From assembly GCF_947179515.1 (NCBI RefSeq), contig NC_067477.1, positions 70,064,801-70,128,800 on the forward strand: a stretch of 64,000 nucleotides of DNA. The letters run 5' to 3'. The number at the start of each line of letters is the position of its first letter. Position 1 is the first letter of the stretch. Position numbers and translations under genes: made by a program. The notes under the pieces are model-generated. The model was not told the DNA's origin and did not search any database. It saw only the letters and a list, made by a program, of their open reading frames with translations. This stretch comes from Apodemus sylvaticus. Lineage: Eukaryota > Chordata > Mammalia > Rodentia > Muridae. This document shows positions 1 through 10,587 of the stretch, piece after piece.

Positions 1-216
1 GCCACCACCCAGTCTCTATCATTCTGCCTCCTTCCTGGAGACGAGCAAGAAAGTTCTCAGCTCCTGCTCTAGTGTGGCTTGTCCACCACACTTCCTGCCA
101 TGGCTGTCATGGACTAAGGCTCTGAAACTATAAACAAGTCCCCAACTAAATGCTTTCTTCTAAAAGTTGCTTTGGTCATGGTGTTTCTTCACAGAAATCG
201 AACAGTAACTAAGACA
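1..216 (+). mobile_element. MT-type MaLR LTR, 3' part
   Basis: The stretch follows the 3' half of the rodent MT family: a 'cagctcctgct' block, 'ctgccatggctgtcatggactaagg', then 'aaatgctttctt', 'ttgctttggtcatggtgtttcttcacag' in pieces, and the closing 'aactaagaca'. MT elements are non-autonomous LTRs of the ERVL-MaLR class and encode no protein. The 5' part lies outside the window. The assignment rests on a remembered consensus. Confidence 0.75.
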
Positions 217-776
217 CAGACTTTGAGGCTCCTCTCAAAACACTCAGTGCTCAGGGACTTGGCTCCAGAGGATTCTTGCTTTGGGAGAAAGTAAGCTTCT
301 TAATAGATTAGATCCCACGTATCTGTACAGACACATGTAGGAACAGAGATAATTGAAGGCAAAAGTTTGTGAACCTGCAGCTCTTGGTGCTGGCTACATA
401 TTTTCCTGGTACAAAAATAAAAACCTGGTTTTATAAAGAAAGTAGGGAGATGAATTCTCTAATACAGAAAATGAAAAGCTGAGGACTCAAGACTGTCACT
501 AAGAAAATATGTATAAGACGAGAGCAGGGGTTCCTTATAGAGACGCTCTGCAGGGTTCTGCAACCTCAGGCACTTCAGGAACTATGGCTTACTGTGTAGT
601 AACAATCAGTCCAGGAAGTACACCATGTGTGACCAGTGTGCATTTCCTGGCCTCGATGCCCCATACCTAACAAGGGTTGGCCTAGGTAAAAGGAAAGGCA
701 TGCTTTCACAATGAGACTGGAGCTGACTGTATTTTTAGCCCATTTTGAGGTTATAAGTTCGGAAGCCAGAGACCTA
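217..776. other. no feature recognised
   Basis: This is unique-looking sequence of ordinary base composition. I see no convincing repeat, exon or RNA gene. The 75-codon minus-strand open frame here has no family resemblance. Confidence 0.4.
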
Positions 777-1260
777 CTTACAAACACCACAGTACTTTGC
801 ACTCAGAAATGCCATCACGAAACCCTTTACAAAGATGTGCATCTCTTACAGAAGTAAACCACAGATGTCTTAAGAACATGCATCTGCCAAGAAGCACAAG
901 AAAAAGGACCTTCGACGGTTCTAACAATGTGGAGACACCCGTGGCAAGGCTATCAGGGCTCTTGTAAAGCAGTAGAGGTTAAGCCCAAGATGCCAATGTG
1001 TCCCAAAAGCAAGCTGCATGGATTTGCCCTCATCATCCACCCAAGCATGGAAGCAGCGTCATCGTTACAGGGCCAAGGGTCACAGGCTCTGTCCACCAAG
1101 GGCTAAGGCTGTAGCACCACCTGCTTAGACTTCAGTTCCTGCTCCCGCTCCAAATCCAGTTCAGGCTTGCAACCCCATGATAGCCCCATAGTAAAGGCTT
1201 CTGTCTGCCAATGGACTGGTGTGACCCCACCCCTCCACACTGTTTTTACATTTTAAAAAA
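777..1260 (+). pseudogene. Rpl29-ps: Rpl29 processed pseudogene (60S ribosomal protein L29)
   Basis: The sequence parallels the Rpl29 mRNA in order. It starts near the block for the N-terminal basic region, then 'aagaacatgcatctgccaag' and 'aagaagcacaagaaaaagg', then 'aggttaagcccaagat', the Ala/Pro-rich tail, and part of the 3' UTR ('gtctgccaatg', 'gactggtgtgacc'). The parent protein is a small basic component of the large ribosomal subunit. This copy lacks introns where the cDNA is contiguous, has many substitutions, carries an in-frame TAG at 973-975 next to a one-base deletion, and has lost a clear start codon. A short A-rich run near the end may be the remnant of the poly(A) tail. It is a dead L1-mediated retrocopy. 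Identification is by memory of the parent mRNA. Confidence 0.85.
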
Positions 1261-2253
1261 GCAAGTTCTGTTCCTTATCAGGAGGCATTAGAGAACTAAC
1301 AGACTAATTACTAATTAAATTAATAGAGAATCAGTGTCATTGAATGCTATTTGTCTGTTTCTTTAAACTGACATTTAGCCATCTAAGGCCCTCCATATGC
1401 AGGCCTGGCAGCATTAGTTCATGGTAAAGCACAGGGCTCTGAGTTACATCACTTCAGGGCCAAGGAAACAGTTACAGGTCATGTACTCAAGGCATAGAGA
1501 GATGGGCCCTTATACATCGCTGCCTACACAAAGTTTATTTCCTCTGACAGGATCACATGCCATAGTAGGACATGCACACTTCAAAGGACAAAGCCTATTC
1601 CACAGAGGCTCACATGAAGCAGGGAGACAGGGTTAGGGACAGTAGAAGGCAGGAGAGTAGGATGATATTGGTTGAATAAATAGAAGTAGATCCCACTGTC
1701 TTATAGAAAGATAAACATGGAAGAAAATATAGGAAATATCTTAAGCAAATGACAAATGTTAATATATATACATATTGTATATATATATTACCCCAATTCG
1801 ACCTTTATATGATGTATATACTGAAATATCACTTTGAGGCAGGTAGACGTAGGGAATAGCTTAGAACTTGGGACTTCGCTTGGCTTGGGCTCTACTCACA
1901 CTCTTTCCAAACAATGCAATCTAGCAACCTGCTGACAACCTGGGACTCCCAGTGAGTTATTCCCTTAGTGAATGTCTGATGATGCCTTGTTATATTCAAA
2001 AATATTCTGGAACTACTAAGAGATTGATCTGGCCCAGAATGGCTTAGGATGCTAGTACAATATGGAAAACTATGTCCTCTGAATAAACTCTTGAGGAGAA
2101 TGCCCTGTTTAGCATCTTATACCTATGGACAGTTGGGCAGACATATGGTTAAAATCAGATGCATCGTGGGAAAGGACAGAGTAAGCAAAGGCATATATAA
2201 ATCAGGCCTGTCAATTAAAACAGAGGCATGCCCACACTACGCTCCTTTGCAAC
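1261..2253. other. unique sequence with a short AT-rich patch
   Basis: There is no recognised gene. A TA-rich patch lies at about 1760-1790. The open frames of 70-80 codons have no features of a known family. Confidence 0.4.
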
Positions 2254-2628
2254 TGTCTTGGTTTATTTCTGTTTCTGTAGATAAAACATGAACCAAAACC
2301 AACTTGGAGAGGAAAGCGCTTAATTTTGCTGAACGACTACAGTCCGTAGAGAGAGGCTAAACTTAGGGCGTGAACCTGGAGTAAGGGACTGAAGCATAGA
2401 CCATGGAGGGGCCTGGTTTGCCTCGTGACTTGCTCAGCTTGGTTTCACACACAATCCAGGACCACCTGCCCAGCAGTGGCGCCACCCTCAGTGAGCTGGA
2501 CCTTCCTTAACCAATAATGAGTCAAGAAAACCCCACAGACATACAGGTTGATCTAATAAGGGCAACTCTTCCGTTGAGGTGCCCTCTTCCCAAGTGACTC
2601 TACGTCAAGCTGACAATACTATTCAGCA
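2254..2628 (-). mobile_element. ORR1-type MaLR LTR, near complete
   Basis: Read on the minus strand it begins near 'tgctgaatagtattgtcagc' and ends near 'ccaagacag'. In between it keeps the order of rodent ORR1 LTRs: the 'gtcaacttgacac'-like start, a 'gagggcacctcaac' block, the 'gccactgctgggcaggtggtcc' region in decayed form, the 'aagctgagcaagtcac' block, and the 'aagttggttttggttcatg' end. Its length of about 375 bp fits a whole solitary LTR. These LTRs are non-coding. Substitutions are numerous, so it is not recent. Confidence 0.7.
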
Positions 2629-4379
2629 TAGCAACCGAACTCCTCCTCTTGAAACCCATGAAAGAAAGCCCCAAGTACCTGGGGTCCTTGAGCATCCTCA
2701 CTCCCCACGCCACACACACCCACCACGTGGCCTGATGTCACTCCTGACCGTGTATTTCTCCATTTCCTTGGGCTTTTGAAATTGTTCCTTGCTACCTTTA
2801 AATCTGTGTGAATATTTATTTTAATTCTTTGAACAAGTGGCCAAGAATCTGGAAATGTTCACCCCAGCACTGGCCACTGGCAACAACATGGAACTTAAAC
2901 ATAGGTGCTTCTTTTGTTTCAATTAAGTTAAATATCTTTTTAAGATTTGCAAATTTTAAGCAAAAATAATCATCTCCATGAAGTAGAACTGCCATTCTGA
3001 TTAATGTGGTTAAAAGGAAGAGGAGAAGCACTCTCCTTTTAAGACCTTTGACCTGGATTCTGACTTCAAAGCTTGAGTCGGAATTGGTGTGTAAATAAAC
3101 GTAGTTTTTTCTTTTTTCTTTAATCCCCCAGAATTAGAGGTTACTCTTTTAATATTATTATGGAAGCCATACCTCTCCCTTCAAATAAATGTTTTCAATC
3201 TTAATAATGGCTGCCGCTATTGTTACACACAGAGAGAAATGCTTTCCTAGGCCCAAGTTTCTTCGCAGGGTGTCATGAAGACCTCTGGAACGTCTTGATT
3301 CGAGTGAGCTCAAAGCAAGACCAGGGCAGCACCAAAACAGGAGGAGTGAGGGGACTGGTGGCCCCAGCTACCTGCCATGTCAGACCAATCCACTGCCTGT
3401 CGTCCCTGGTGCCAATCAGATCAAAGACTAGGATATCCATAAAACTCCTGCTAATTTTATAGGCCATCATTACCATAAATGAGACCAACTTTTACAATTG
3501 CAGGTTTCACTGTAAGCTTCACCCACATGTCTTTCTCCATCCTAACTTGCTGGTTCTAACCCCTCCCCGTTCCCACACAGACAAGCCGGGTGGGTGTCTG
3601 CAGAGCTTAGGCTCTGGGCACTTTGTCAGTGGCAGTCATGCTCCCCGAGATCAGAGCAAGCAACAATAAGTGTGCTTTGTTCTCCCAGCTTCAGGAAGCT
3701 CTCTGAAAGGCAGGGCTGTGCTACCACAAAGCATGCCAAACCAGTTTCAATCAAACCAGTTCATCAGAGACAGTATAATAATAGCACAAGGAATGGGGCC
3801 CAAGGCCAGGAAACCGAAATTCCTTACCACATATTTTCAACGTAAATGAATCATTTTACACACTTTAAACTCAGTGGAAGTCTGATGTCACATTGATTGC
3901 CAAAGCCTTCTGGTGCTGACTCCCAAGCAGCTAATACAGGCTTCCGTCCGCTCCTCTCCTCCTGTAGCTAAACTGCAGCAGCAAACCATGAACGATAAAT
4001 ACAGGGCTGCCAGATTTCACTCTCTACTCTCCCATGAAAATATGCCTAGAGAATTAAAAAAAAATCCCAAATCCTTTGCAAACAAGGGCAACACGAGACA
4101 CAGAGCCTTACCCTAGAGAGTTCACCTATCCCTCTGGTAATTAGCCTGGTAGAGAAAGTGGGCCCTATTCTACTAAGGAGAGAACACAGTCGAACACTCC
4201 TCTTGGGCCTAGAACCTGCTTGCATAAATGAACGGATTTTGTTCCTTCCTACCATCCCCAAAACCTAAGTCTTCAGTTAGGCGGTATTAAATACTGAACA
4301 CTGTTTTTAGTTCTAGCACTAAGCACATTGCTAGAGGCAGTTTTCTAACTAGGAATCAACAGCCCATTTCTGGTGACAG

Positions 4380-4381
<2 letters not shown>
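2629..4381. other. unique sequence, no gene recognised
   Basis: No repeat was recognised here. A strong polypyrimidine tract ending in CAG at 3109-3131, followed by AATAAA at 3184, resembles a terminal exon but has no supporting coding signal. Several open frames of 67-83 codons look random. Confidence 0.4.

Positions 4382-4420
<39 letters not shown>
4382..4420 (+). repeat. (A)39 homopolymer
   Basis: This is an uninterrupted run of 39 adenines. No SINE or L1 body is recognisable directly 5' of it, so it is either the tail of an unrecognised insertion or an expanded mononucleotide repeat. Confidence 0.95.
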
Positions 4421-4421
<1 letters not shown>

Positions 4422-5082
4422 CGACTTGTTTGGTGCAAATGTGTGGAATGACAGTTCGCTGCGGAGTGAGGAACCACACGTCACCAAGCATTAGGCTCTC
4501 AAGGCAGCAGGGATGCTAACATTCTCAGGCTGGAAATCATTCTCAAACTACATCAGGGACATAGCATCTTAATGCCTCGCCTCTCAATATTATCGTTTTT
4601 CCAGACAATGGCTCTTCCTTGGGTTAGGTCGTATGAAAAGGTTAGCTTGTATTGGAGCCAGGTTTAAACCAGAATCATCTTCTGTCCTTGAAGATGCTCT
4701 GACAATGTGAGGTCTGAGGGAGTCACTCAGTGGAGAAAGGCAAAGCAGACATACCTCCTGTCCCTAGGAGCACTGGTCAGCCTCGGGCTCGTCGATGTCG
4801 ATTGAACTGACCAGCAGAATTGTGCTCAGTAATTTATTTTCAAACATTCCTGGTTGAACTTTTATATGTTAAATGTCTTATAACTTAATTCCATCATGAT
4901 ACCACCAGAAAGGCATACTGGATTTTCTAGAGACTGGATAAATTTATATATTCTGTTTCAGTTTTAGAATATATAAGAAACTGTAGGTTTCATAAAACCA
5001 GTCATTCTAGAAAATATACCAGATGAATATAAACATTCATATACACTTTCAGACTAGAATAGGAAATAGAGATTATACATAG
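4421..5082. other. unique sequence, no feature recognised
   Basis: The sequence becomes AT-rich towards its end. I see no repeat family or exon that I can support. Confidence 0.4.
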
Positions 5083-5180
5083 ATACAGACACAGACAGAC
5101 AGGCAGACTGACAGACAGACACACATATATACGCACACATATATATGAATATTATAAACATATATACACATATATATGTT
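5083..5180. repeat. compound microsatellite (ACAG/CA/TA)
   Basis: Impure runs of acagacag, cacacatatata and atatacaca are visible. It lies just upstream of a minus-strand SINE. Confidence 0.8.
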
Positions 5181-5210
5181 TAAAATATTCATTTTGGATT
5201 TTACCTACCT

Positions 5211-5407
5211 ATTTTTTCTTGAGGTACTGAGGATTGAACCCAGGGCCTCACAAATAGTAGGAAAACATAATACCATTGAGTTATATTTCCTCATCTCTTT
5301 TATTATTTTTAAATTGAGCCAGAGTCTTGCCAAGTTGTCCAGGGTAGCCCCAATCTTTTAATCCTCCCATCTCAGACATAGTAGGAGGAATTACAGAAAT
5401 ACACCAT
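5211..5407 (-). mobile_element. ID/B1 composite SINE
   Basis: The first half carries the reverse of an ID-like tRNA-derived box ('ggattgaacccagggcctca', a box-B-like end). The second half carries the reverse of a decayed B1 ('agtcttgccaagttgtccag', 'aatcctcccatctcag'). The order and decay suggest an old ID-B1 type fusion or two adjacent SINEs. It is non-coding. Confidence 0.6.
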
Positions 5408-6059
5408 ACTCTATGCTAACATCAATTCTCTTGAAGTCACTATAAGACCGGTTTTTGTTTTGTTTTGTTTTGTTTTTGCTTTTTGTCAAACACATCTAAA
5501 CATTCAATAGATGGTTGACATTTTCTTCTTCAACCTCTTGGTATTTTTTACTAGGAAAAGATGACAATAAACAAACCTGAAATTAATTTTTCTTTTCCAA
5601 ATCTTAAAGTCCTACCTCCACTCTAGAACATACCATGTCTAACGTGGTGCTCTTTAAAGGCAGAGTGTAGGCTTGTGTGACTAGGGGTTTCTACGTGGGT
5701 AACACAGGATAAGTCCAGTAAAGATGGCAACGGCAGCACGGTGGTCACCTGCCCAGCCCAGCAGCCATCCGCCCACGGTTCCAGACAGTGTGCCTAAATC
5801 TCTGCATTCTTTCCTGGAGTCTGGACATCCATTTTTTTTTTATTTCTCTCCCATGAAAAACGAAGATGCCACAGACTTCCACGCGCCCCTTCTACAGCAT
5901 GCGGTAAGCCGAGCTAGCACCTATCTCTCGACCGCCGTTGTAACAGACGCCTGAATCCCCACCTCCCTTGAAATAAAACTGAGTGTGAGCATTGAGAATG
6001 TTGTGTCATCAGTTATAAGACACTCAAGTTAAGAGAATTATTAAATAATGATAGTTAAT
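5408..6059. other. unique sequence with a (GTTTT)n patch and a CpG-retaining open frame
   Basis: A GTTTT pentanucleotide run lies at about 5452-5478. A 76-codon frame at 5724-5954 starts with a good context (aagATGG), retains about ten CpGs, has a donor-like GTAAGC at 5904 and is followed by AATAAA at 5972. No protein family is recognised and it may be chance. Confidence 0.35.
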
Positions 6060-6235
6060 CGACTACTTACGCTGGCATTATACTAAAACTTTCATGAAGT
6101 AGCTCATTTGATACTTACCGTAAGCCTGTGTATATTTATAATTAGGAAAATGGGACGCAAAGAGTGTACAACCCAAACGTCACACAGCAAACCATAAAGT
6201 AAGCAGGGCATGAGCCTGTGCTGTCTGCATCTAAA
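6060..6235 (-). mobile_element. MIR SINE
   Basis: Read in reverse this gives the MIR core order: 'tagctcatttgatacttac', then 'aggaaaatgggacgcaaaga', then 'gtcacacagcaaacc' and a decayed tRNA-related end. MIRs are ancient mammalian tRNA-derived SINEs with no coding capacity. Divergence is high, as expected. Confidence 0.65.
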
Positions 6236-6290
6236 GTGGGTCCAGAGCTACCCTGACCTCAGAGCCTTCCACTATATATGTGTGTGCTTG

Positions 6291-6366
6291 GCTGTGTGTG
6301 TGTGTGTGTGTGTGTGTGTGTCTGTGTGTTATGTATGTATGTATGTATGTATGTATGTATGTATGT
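6291..6366. repeat. (TG)n(TATG)n microsatellite
   Basis: A near-perfect TG run is followed by nine or so ATGT units. It forms the outer edge of the adjacent minus-strand SINE, as is common for the A/T-rich tails of B3/B4 elements. Confidence 0.95.
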
Positions 6367-6500
6367 GCATAGTGCAATACCCGAGGAGGCCAGAAGAGGG
6401 AGTCAATAACCTCATAACTGGAGTTTTTGATGCAGTATGGAAGCCGGGAACTCCAAGAGCAGTAACTACCTTACCGATCTCAATCCAGTACCTGAAACCC
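6367..6500 (-). mobile_element. decayed B3-like SINE
   Basis: Reverse B3 landmarks are present in degraded form: 'gaggccagaagagggagtca', an 'aactggagttt' block, and a 'gggaactccaagagcagtaa' block corresponding to the tRNA-related head. The head is incomplete. Confidence 0.5.
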
Positions 6501-6998
6501 AGGCCACTGGGCGATCCTAAGAGTTCTAGGAGCTAATTCAAAGCAAACAGCATCTTAGTGGGTGGGAGGAGCAAGAGCGCTCAGATCAGCAGAGGGGTAA
6601 TGGGAAAGGACTGTGCGGAAGGCAAGGGGGGAAAGGAAAGAATGCTTCCTGAGGCAGCCCTGAGTGCTTTTCATTACGAACCCCCTTATCACAGAGCAGG
6701 GCCTGAGGCCCAGAAGGTTCTGAAATAATTAGGACTCCACCAGGCTGGAGATAAACAAGGAGCAAAGAGAAGAAAAAAGACAGTGACTAGGACCCTAGGC
6801 CTGTGGCAGATGGTGGCCTGGGGGCACACATTAGGAGAAAGATTTGATCACAAACAAAACCCGGCTAGATGGTCACCGAAGGATGAAGAGGGGTGGACCG
6901 CGGATGTGGTAGTAAGTTAGAAGCAAGCGGGGAGCCTGCGAAGACCCAAACCAGCTGTATGAAGCAATAAGGAAATAGACAAGGAGCGAAGGGTGCCG
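6501..6998. other. unique purine-rich sequence
   Basis: No recognised repeat or exon. The G/A-rich stretch is not organised as a tandem array. Confidence 0.4.
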
Positions 6999-7070
6999 GC
7001 CTCCTCCCAGCCTCCTCCCAGCCTCCTCCCAGCCTCCTCCCAGCCTCCTCCCAGCCTCCTCCCAGCCTCT
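6999..7070. repeat. 11-bp minisatellite (CAGCCTCCTCC), about six copies
   Basis: The unit cagcctcctcc is repeated with almost no change before degrading at 'cagcctcttcctagcc'. Because 11 is not a multiple of three, the open frame that crosses it cycles through three readings and gives an Arg/Gly/Glu-rich artefact on the minus strand. Confidence 0.95.
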
Positions 7071-7404
7071 TCCTAGCCAGCCTGTTCTCTCCGGCTCTGT
7101 CCTGTCCTCTCAACCCCGTTGTTTGGCTTCCAGGTATAGCCTCATGTTTACCTTTTGCAACAGCCCAAACAATGGGGCCAAAGGTTACTTCTAATTTAAA
7201 ATTTTTTAGTAAAGGTATACATTTGCACTTATTTTTAAGTTGGATAAGCAATAAAATCATGTCCGGAAAAGAAACATCACTGAAACTTAGACCTAAGTCT
7301 GTCTTTACAAGGAAAATGTTTCTACTGATATTATCTATGTTCATTTAAAGAAGCTTACCACAGATTGGGTAAAGACTTCATGCTTTATCAACTAGATTAT
7401 CATT
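7071..7404. other. unique sequence, no feature recognised
   Basis: It becomes AT-rich towards the trinucleotide repeat. No exon can be supported. Confidence 0.4.
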
Positions 7405-7406
7405 AA

Positions 7407-7450
<44 letters not shown>
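7405..7450. repeat. (AAT)n microsatellite
   Basis: About fifteen near-perfect ATA/AAT units. The poly-isoleucine minus-strand frame over it is an artefact. Confidence 0.97.
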
Positions 7451-7631
7451 GATTAGTACCGGTTAAAAACACTAAGGAAAAGCAAGTCTTTTGCACCAGA
7501 CTTTTAAGAGAAATCCAAGTGATAGGGAAGCTGTGTCTGAAGCAGACAGTTGCTCTCCACCCCTGGCTGGGGTGGCTTACGTGGTAGGAAGAGGCCCTCC
7601 TCCTGTGCCAGGGACTAGGGACTCTACCATA

Positions 7632-7826
7632 GCAGTTCTCAGCCTGTGGACTGCAGAAGGAGTCACCTTGGACTATAGGAAAATACAGATATTTATGATT
7701 CCTAAGAGTAGCAAAATAACAGTTATGAAGTGGCAATAAAAATAATTTTATGATTGGGGGTCACCTCAACATGAGGAACTGTATTGAAGAGTCACAGCAT
7801 TAAGAAGGCTGACAAGCAGTACACTG
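7632..7826. mobile_element. short non-autonomous hAT-like DNA element (URR1-like)
   Basis: The ends are imperfect inverted repeats: 'cagttctcagcctgtgg' at one side and 'aagaaggctgacaagcag' at the other. The interior has 'aaaatacagatatttatgat', 'agtagcaaaataacagttat' and 'attgggggtcacctcaacat', the hallmark order of the rodent URR1 family. These are small elements mobilised by a hAT transposase in trans. It carries no gene. Confidence 0.75.
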
Positions 7827-8474
7827 GTGGTGGGTAACTCTGAAGGTCTAAAGGGGCTAGAGACGTTTGTACCAGCATTTCCTATCCTGTTCAGACGTTA
7901 TTGTATAGCACTGTTTCCCTTTATAAGAGTTAAATTTTTAATAACGTCCTATCTATATTTTTTAAAAATTTATTAATGTCAAAATCAACTACCTGAATAA
8001 TATAAAATGTAAGACAAAGCCTAAATGCAATCTAAAAAACAAAATAAAAGCAAACCTTCTCAAAAATCTTAATTCTCTCATCTGTTCACTAAACTTTTAC
8101 GGATTTGCTAATCAGAGATGGGCACTGGGCTGGAAAGCAAAAGAGAAACAACTCTAGGATGTACTTTCAGGAGCTTTTGTTCTGTGTACAAGACACACGG
8201 CGTCAGGTCATTGCAGGTCACCTGGCCGCGGAGGCGAGGAACTCAGTCAAGCGCCAGGTGGACACTGAAGGACACTGGGCACATCTTCACCACAAAGGCA
8301 GTCCCTCACCCAGTCTCAAAACATAAATGCCCACCTCCTTCCACAAGATTAATAGGATCCTGGAAAGAAAAGAGGGCTAACGGAAAAAAAAAAAAAAGAA
8401 GAAGAATCTGGTCAAATCATAAAAGTCTTCAGATGTCAGCTGAGATTAACAAGGGGGTCTTTGGTTTGGGGGAG
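7827..8474. other. unique sequence, A/T-rich then mixed
   Basis: An A-rich patch lies at about 8382-8403. The open frame of 157 codons that starts in this stretch runs into the next SINE and has no recognised domain. Confidence 0.4.
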
Positions 8475-8787
8475 GGTATGCATGTGTATCCATGTGCTCA
8501 CATGCAGGTTCATGGGAAAGCCAGGGAGCAAAGCTGGCACGACTTCCTCAAATGCTCCCATTTTATTTTCCGAGATAGGGCTTCTCGCTGAATCCGGAGA
8601 TTGCCGGGTTTTTTTTAGCTAGACTGGCTGGCCAGAAGCCCTGGGGACCTTCCTGTCTCCGCCCCCATCCTGAAGACGCAGACAGGTGCCACCACATACT
8701 GCTTCTTAGGTGGGTGCTGGGCATCCAAACAACTCGGGTGTCTGTCCAGCGAGCACTTTGCCCGCTGCCTGAGCCATCTCCCCAGCC
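8475..8787 (-). mobile_element. B4 SINE (ID-B1 fusion)
   Basis: Read on the minus strand it begins with a tRNA-derived head ('ggctggggagatggctcagg', then 'gcaaagtgctcgctgg') and continues into a B1-like middle ('gaggcggagacaggaagg' equivalent, 'ccagccagtctagct'). It ends in a CA/TG-rich tail. This is the B4 arrangement, about 310 bp. The 136- and 70-codon minus-strand frames here are SINE-derived. Confidence 0.8.
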
Positions 8788-9313
8788 AAAACAATGAGTC
8801 CTTAAGTCGGAGTGGCGTGGTCTCCACTCGGGAGAAATCTTAAAACAGTGTGAAGACTGTTCGTACAGCAGTGCCCCAAGAGGGAATGCAGCTGTGGTCA
8901 CCGCCGAGGTGTGATAAGGAATGAGATGAGATGGTGAGGGTACAGTGGAAAAGAAAGACGCCTTCAGAAGCACGGAGAAGAGATGCCGAGCTAATTCACA
9001 GATTTTGCAGGCTAGATGGGAGATAGAAGCTGGTGCTGCTCACAGAAACTGAAGTTAAAGTTCATCGCTGGTGCTGCAGAGATAAGGTTTGAGCTGCTGA
9101 GTGTGGAGCCCTGAGAAACTGTCAGGTTAAGATCCAACCACAGATAGAGAGGTCAAGTCTGGAGCCCAACTCTCGGTGCCGCCATTAGTGGAGGTATCCT
9201 CTGTTTGTGGGCAAGTTCAGTGCTCTAGGCACAAGTTAAAGGGGAATGGGGGGAAAGCAAGAAACTCAAGGAGAGGTGTAGCAGGACCGGTGGAGCTAAC
9301 TCTATGTAAATGC
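8788..9313. other. unique sequence, no feature recognised
   Basis: Ordinary composition with scattered CpGs. No repeat or exon can be supported. Confidence 0.4.
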
Positions 9314-9391
9314 GGGGGGCGGGGGGCGCCCCACCCCCCCTCACCCCCACCCCCCCTCACCCCCACCCCCCCTCACCCCCACCCTCCAGCC
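9314..9391. repeat. C-rich 16-bp tandem repeat with flanking G-rich arm
   Basis: A G-run segment (gcggggggcggggggcg) is directly followed by about three copies of a 16-bp unit of the form tcacccccaccccccc. The minus strand therefore has many G-tracts and could form G-quadruplexes. The adjoining G and C arms could also pair. Confidence 0.9.
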
Positions 9392-10587
9392 CCCCTCCGC
9401 GCAGCCTCAAAACAGCTCCTGCAGGAGAACCTACTTGAGGACTGCCTTGGAGACCACTGCCAGCCAATCGGGAACTGCTGTTTAGAAGAGATGCCCCCAG
9501 AGTCTGTGTTGACCACCTCCAACCCCCAAGGGCAGGCAGGATCAGCAGTGAGCGGTCCAGGCACAGGCAGCAGAGAGGAAACAGGCGGGGAGGAATAAGA
9601 TGAGAGGGGTGGGGAAAGAAAAGGAGAGGAGAAACGGCCTCACTCTTGGCTCTGAGAGAGATACACATCCACTGGAGTCTTCCTCGCCCTTCCTCGGGCT
9701 GCGGATGTAATCAGCAGAGCAGAAACAGAGCCTGTGTTATAGAGGACGATTGACAATACAAAAGAAGCCAAGAAGTGAAGACTAGTAACCTCCCACCTGA
9801 TTCATTGTATTTTAATAAGACTGGTAAAGGCAAGGTTGACTAGCATGAAGGAATTCCAAACAGGAGAATTACTATTTTGAGTTCTTCGAAAAATTCAGTT
9901 AAGTAAGACAGTTTTGAGCCTGTCTACATAAAATAATTGTTTCCACGTATAAATTCTCCCTTCTCCAATCATTAAAACAGAAATGTTCTAACCTAAAAAA
10001 GAAGTTACTGGTTTAGCTCATTTTAAAGGCCCGATGATAGCAGGAACAAATGCTTCAGACTAGTTTGAGAATCTTTCTGCGTGGAACCGTGTGGCTCACG
10101 TGCGTGAGGTCAACCAGTAAACACCACTTTCTGGTGAAGATTAGGCCGGCCTGCCCCTCATGGCCAGCAGGCACCCAGTCCCCTGCCCCCCCTCTCTTCC
10201 AGGCATGAGCTCCCACTGACTTCAAAGGGGGCTTTAAAAAATGGATTAAAGCAAAGACCAAATATTGACTTCAAAGGGAGGGAAGCACCGAGATATTTCA
10301 TGGGGGAGGGGCCGAGATGGAAATCCTGCTGTCTTAGAGGTTCACGCTTAATGACCGCCACCAGCATCCCCAGGCGTTTGGCCGGAAGTGCATCATCCTC
10401 TTTCAACACTTGCTTTATGATGAACAACATAATAGTGGTTCACTCTAGGAAATGTTAATATCTGTCCTAACTATTCCAATAGTATTTCAATACTGTTAAA
10501 TGTTAGTTTCTCCTCACATGACACTGAAATTTTGCCTTGCCAGGAAAAAAAAGATTTCCATTGTAATCGCATACCGATAGAATTATT
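9392..10587. other. repeat-poor unique sequence with a repeated TCF/LEF-like motif
   Basis: No interspersed repeat is seen. A 13-base direct repeat tgacttcaaaggg occurs at 10217 and 10266, with further gcaaag and ctttaaa motifs between the copies and retained CpGs on both sides. This looks more like a non-coding regulatory stretch than an exon, but that is inference. Confidence 0.4.

Noticed and set aside
6865..7344. 159-codon minus-strand frame with an Arg/Gly/Glu repeat
   Set aside because: Its repeat part is the 11-bp minisatellite cycling through frames, and the rest has no recognised domain.
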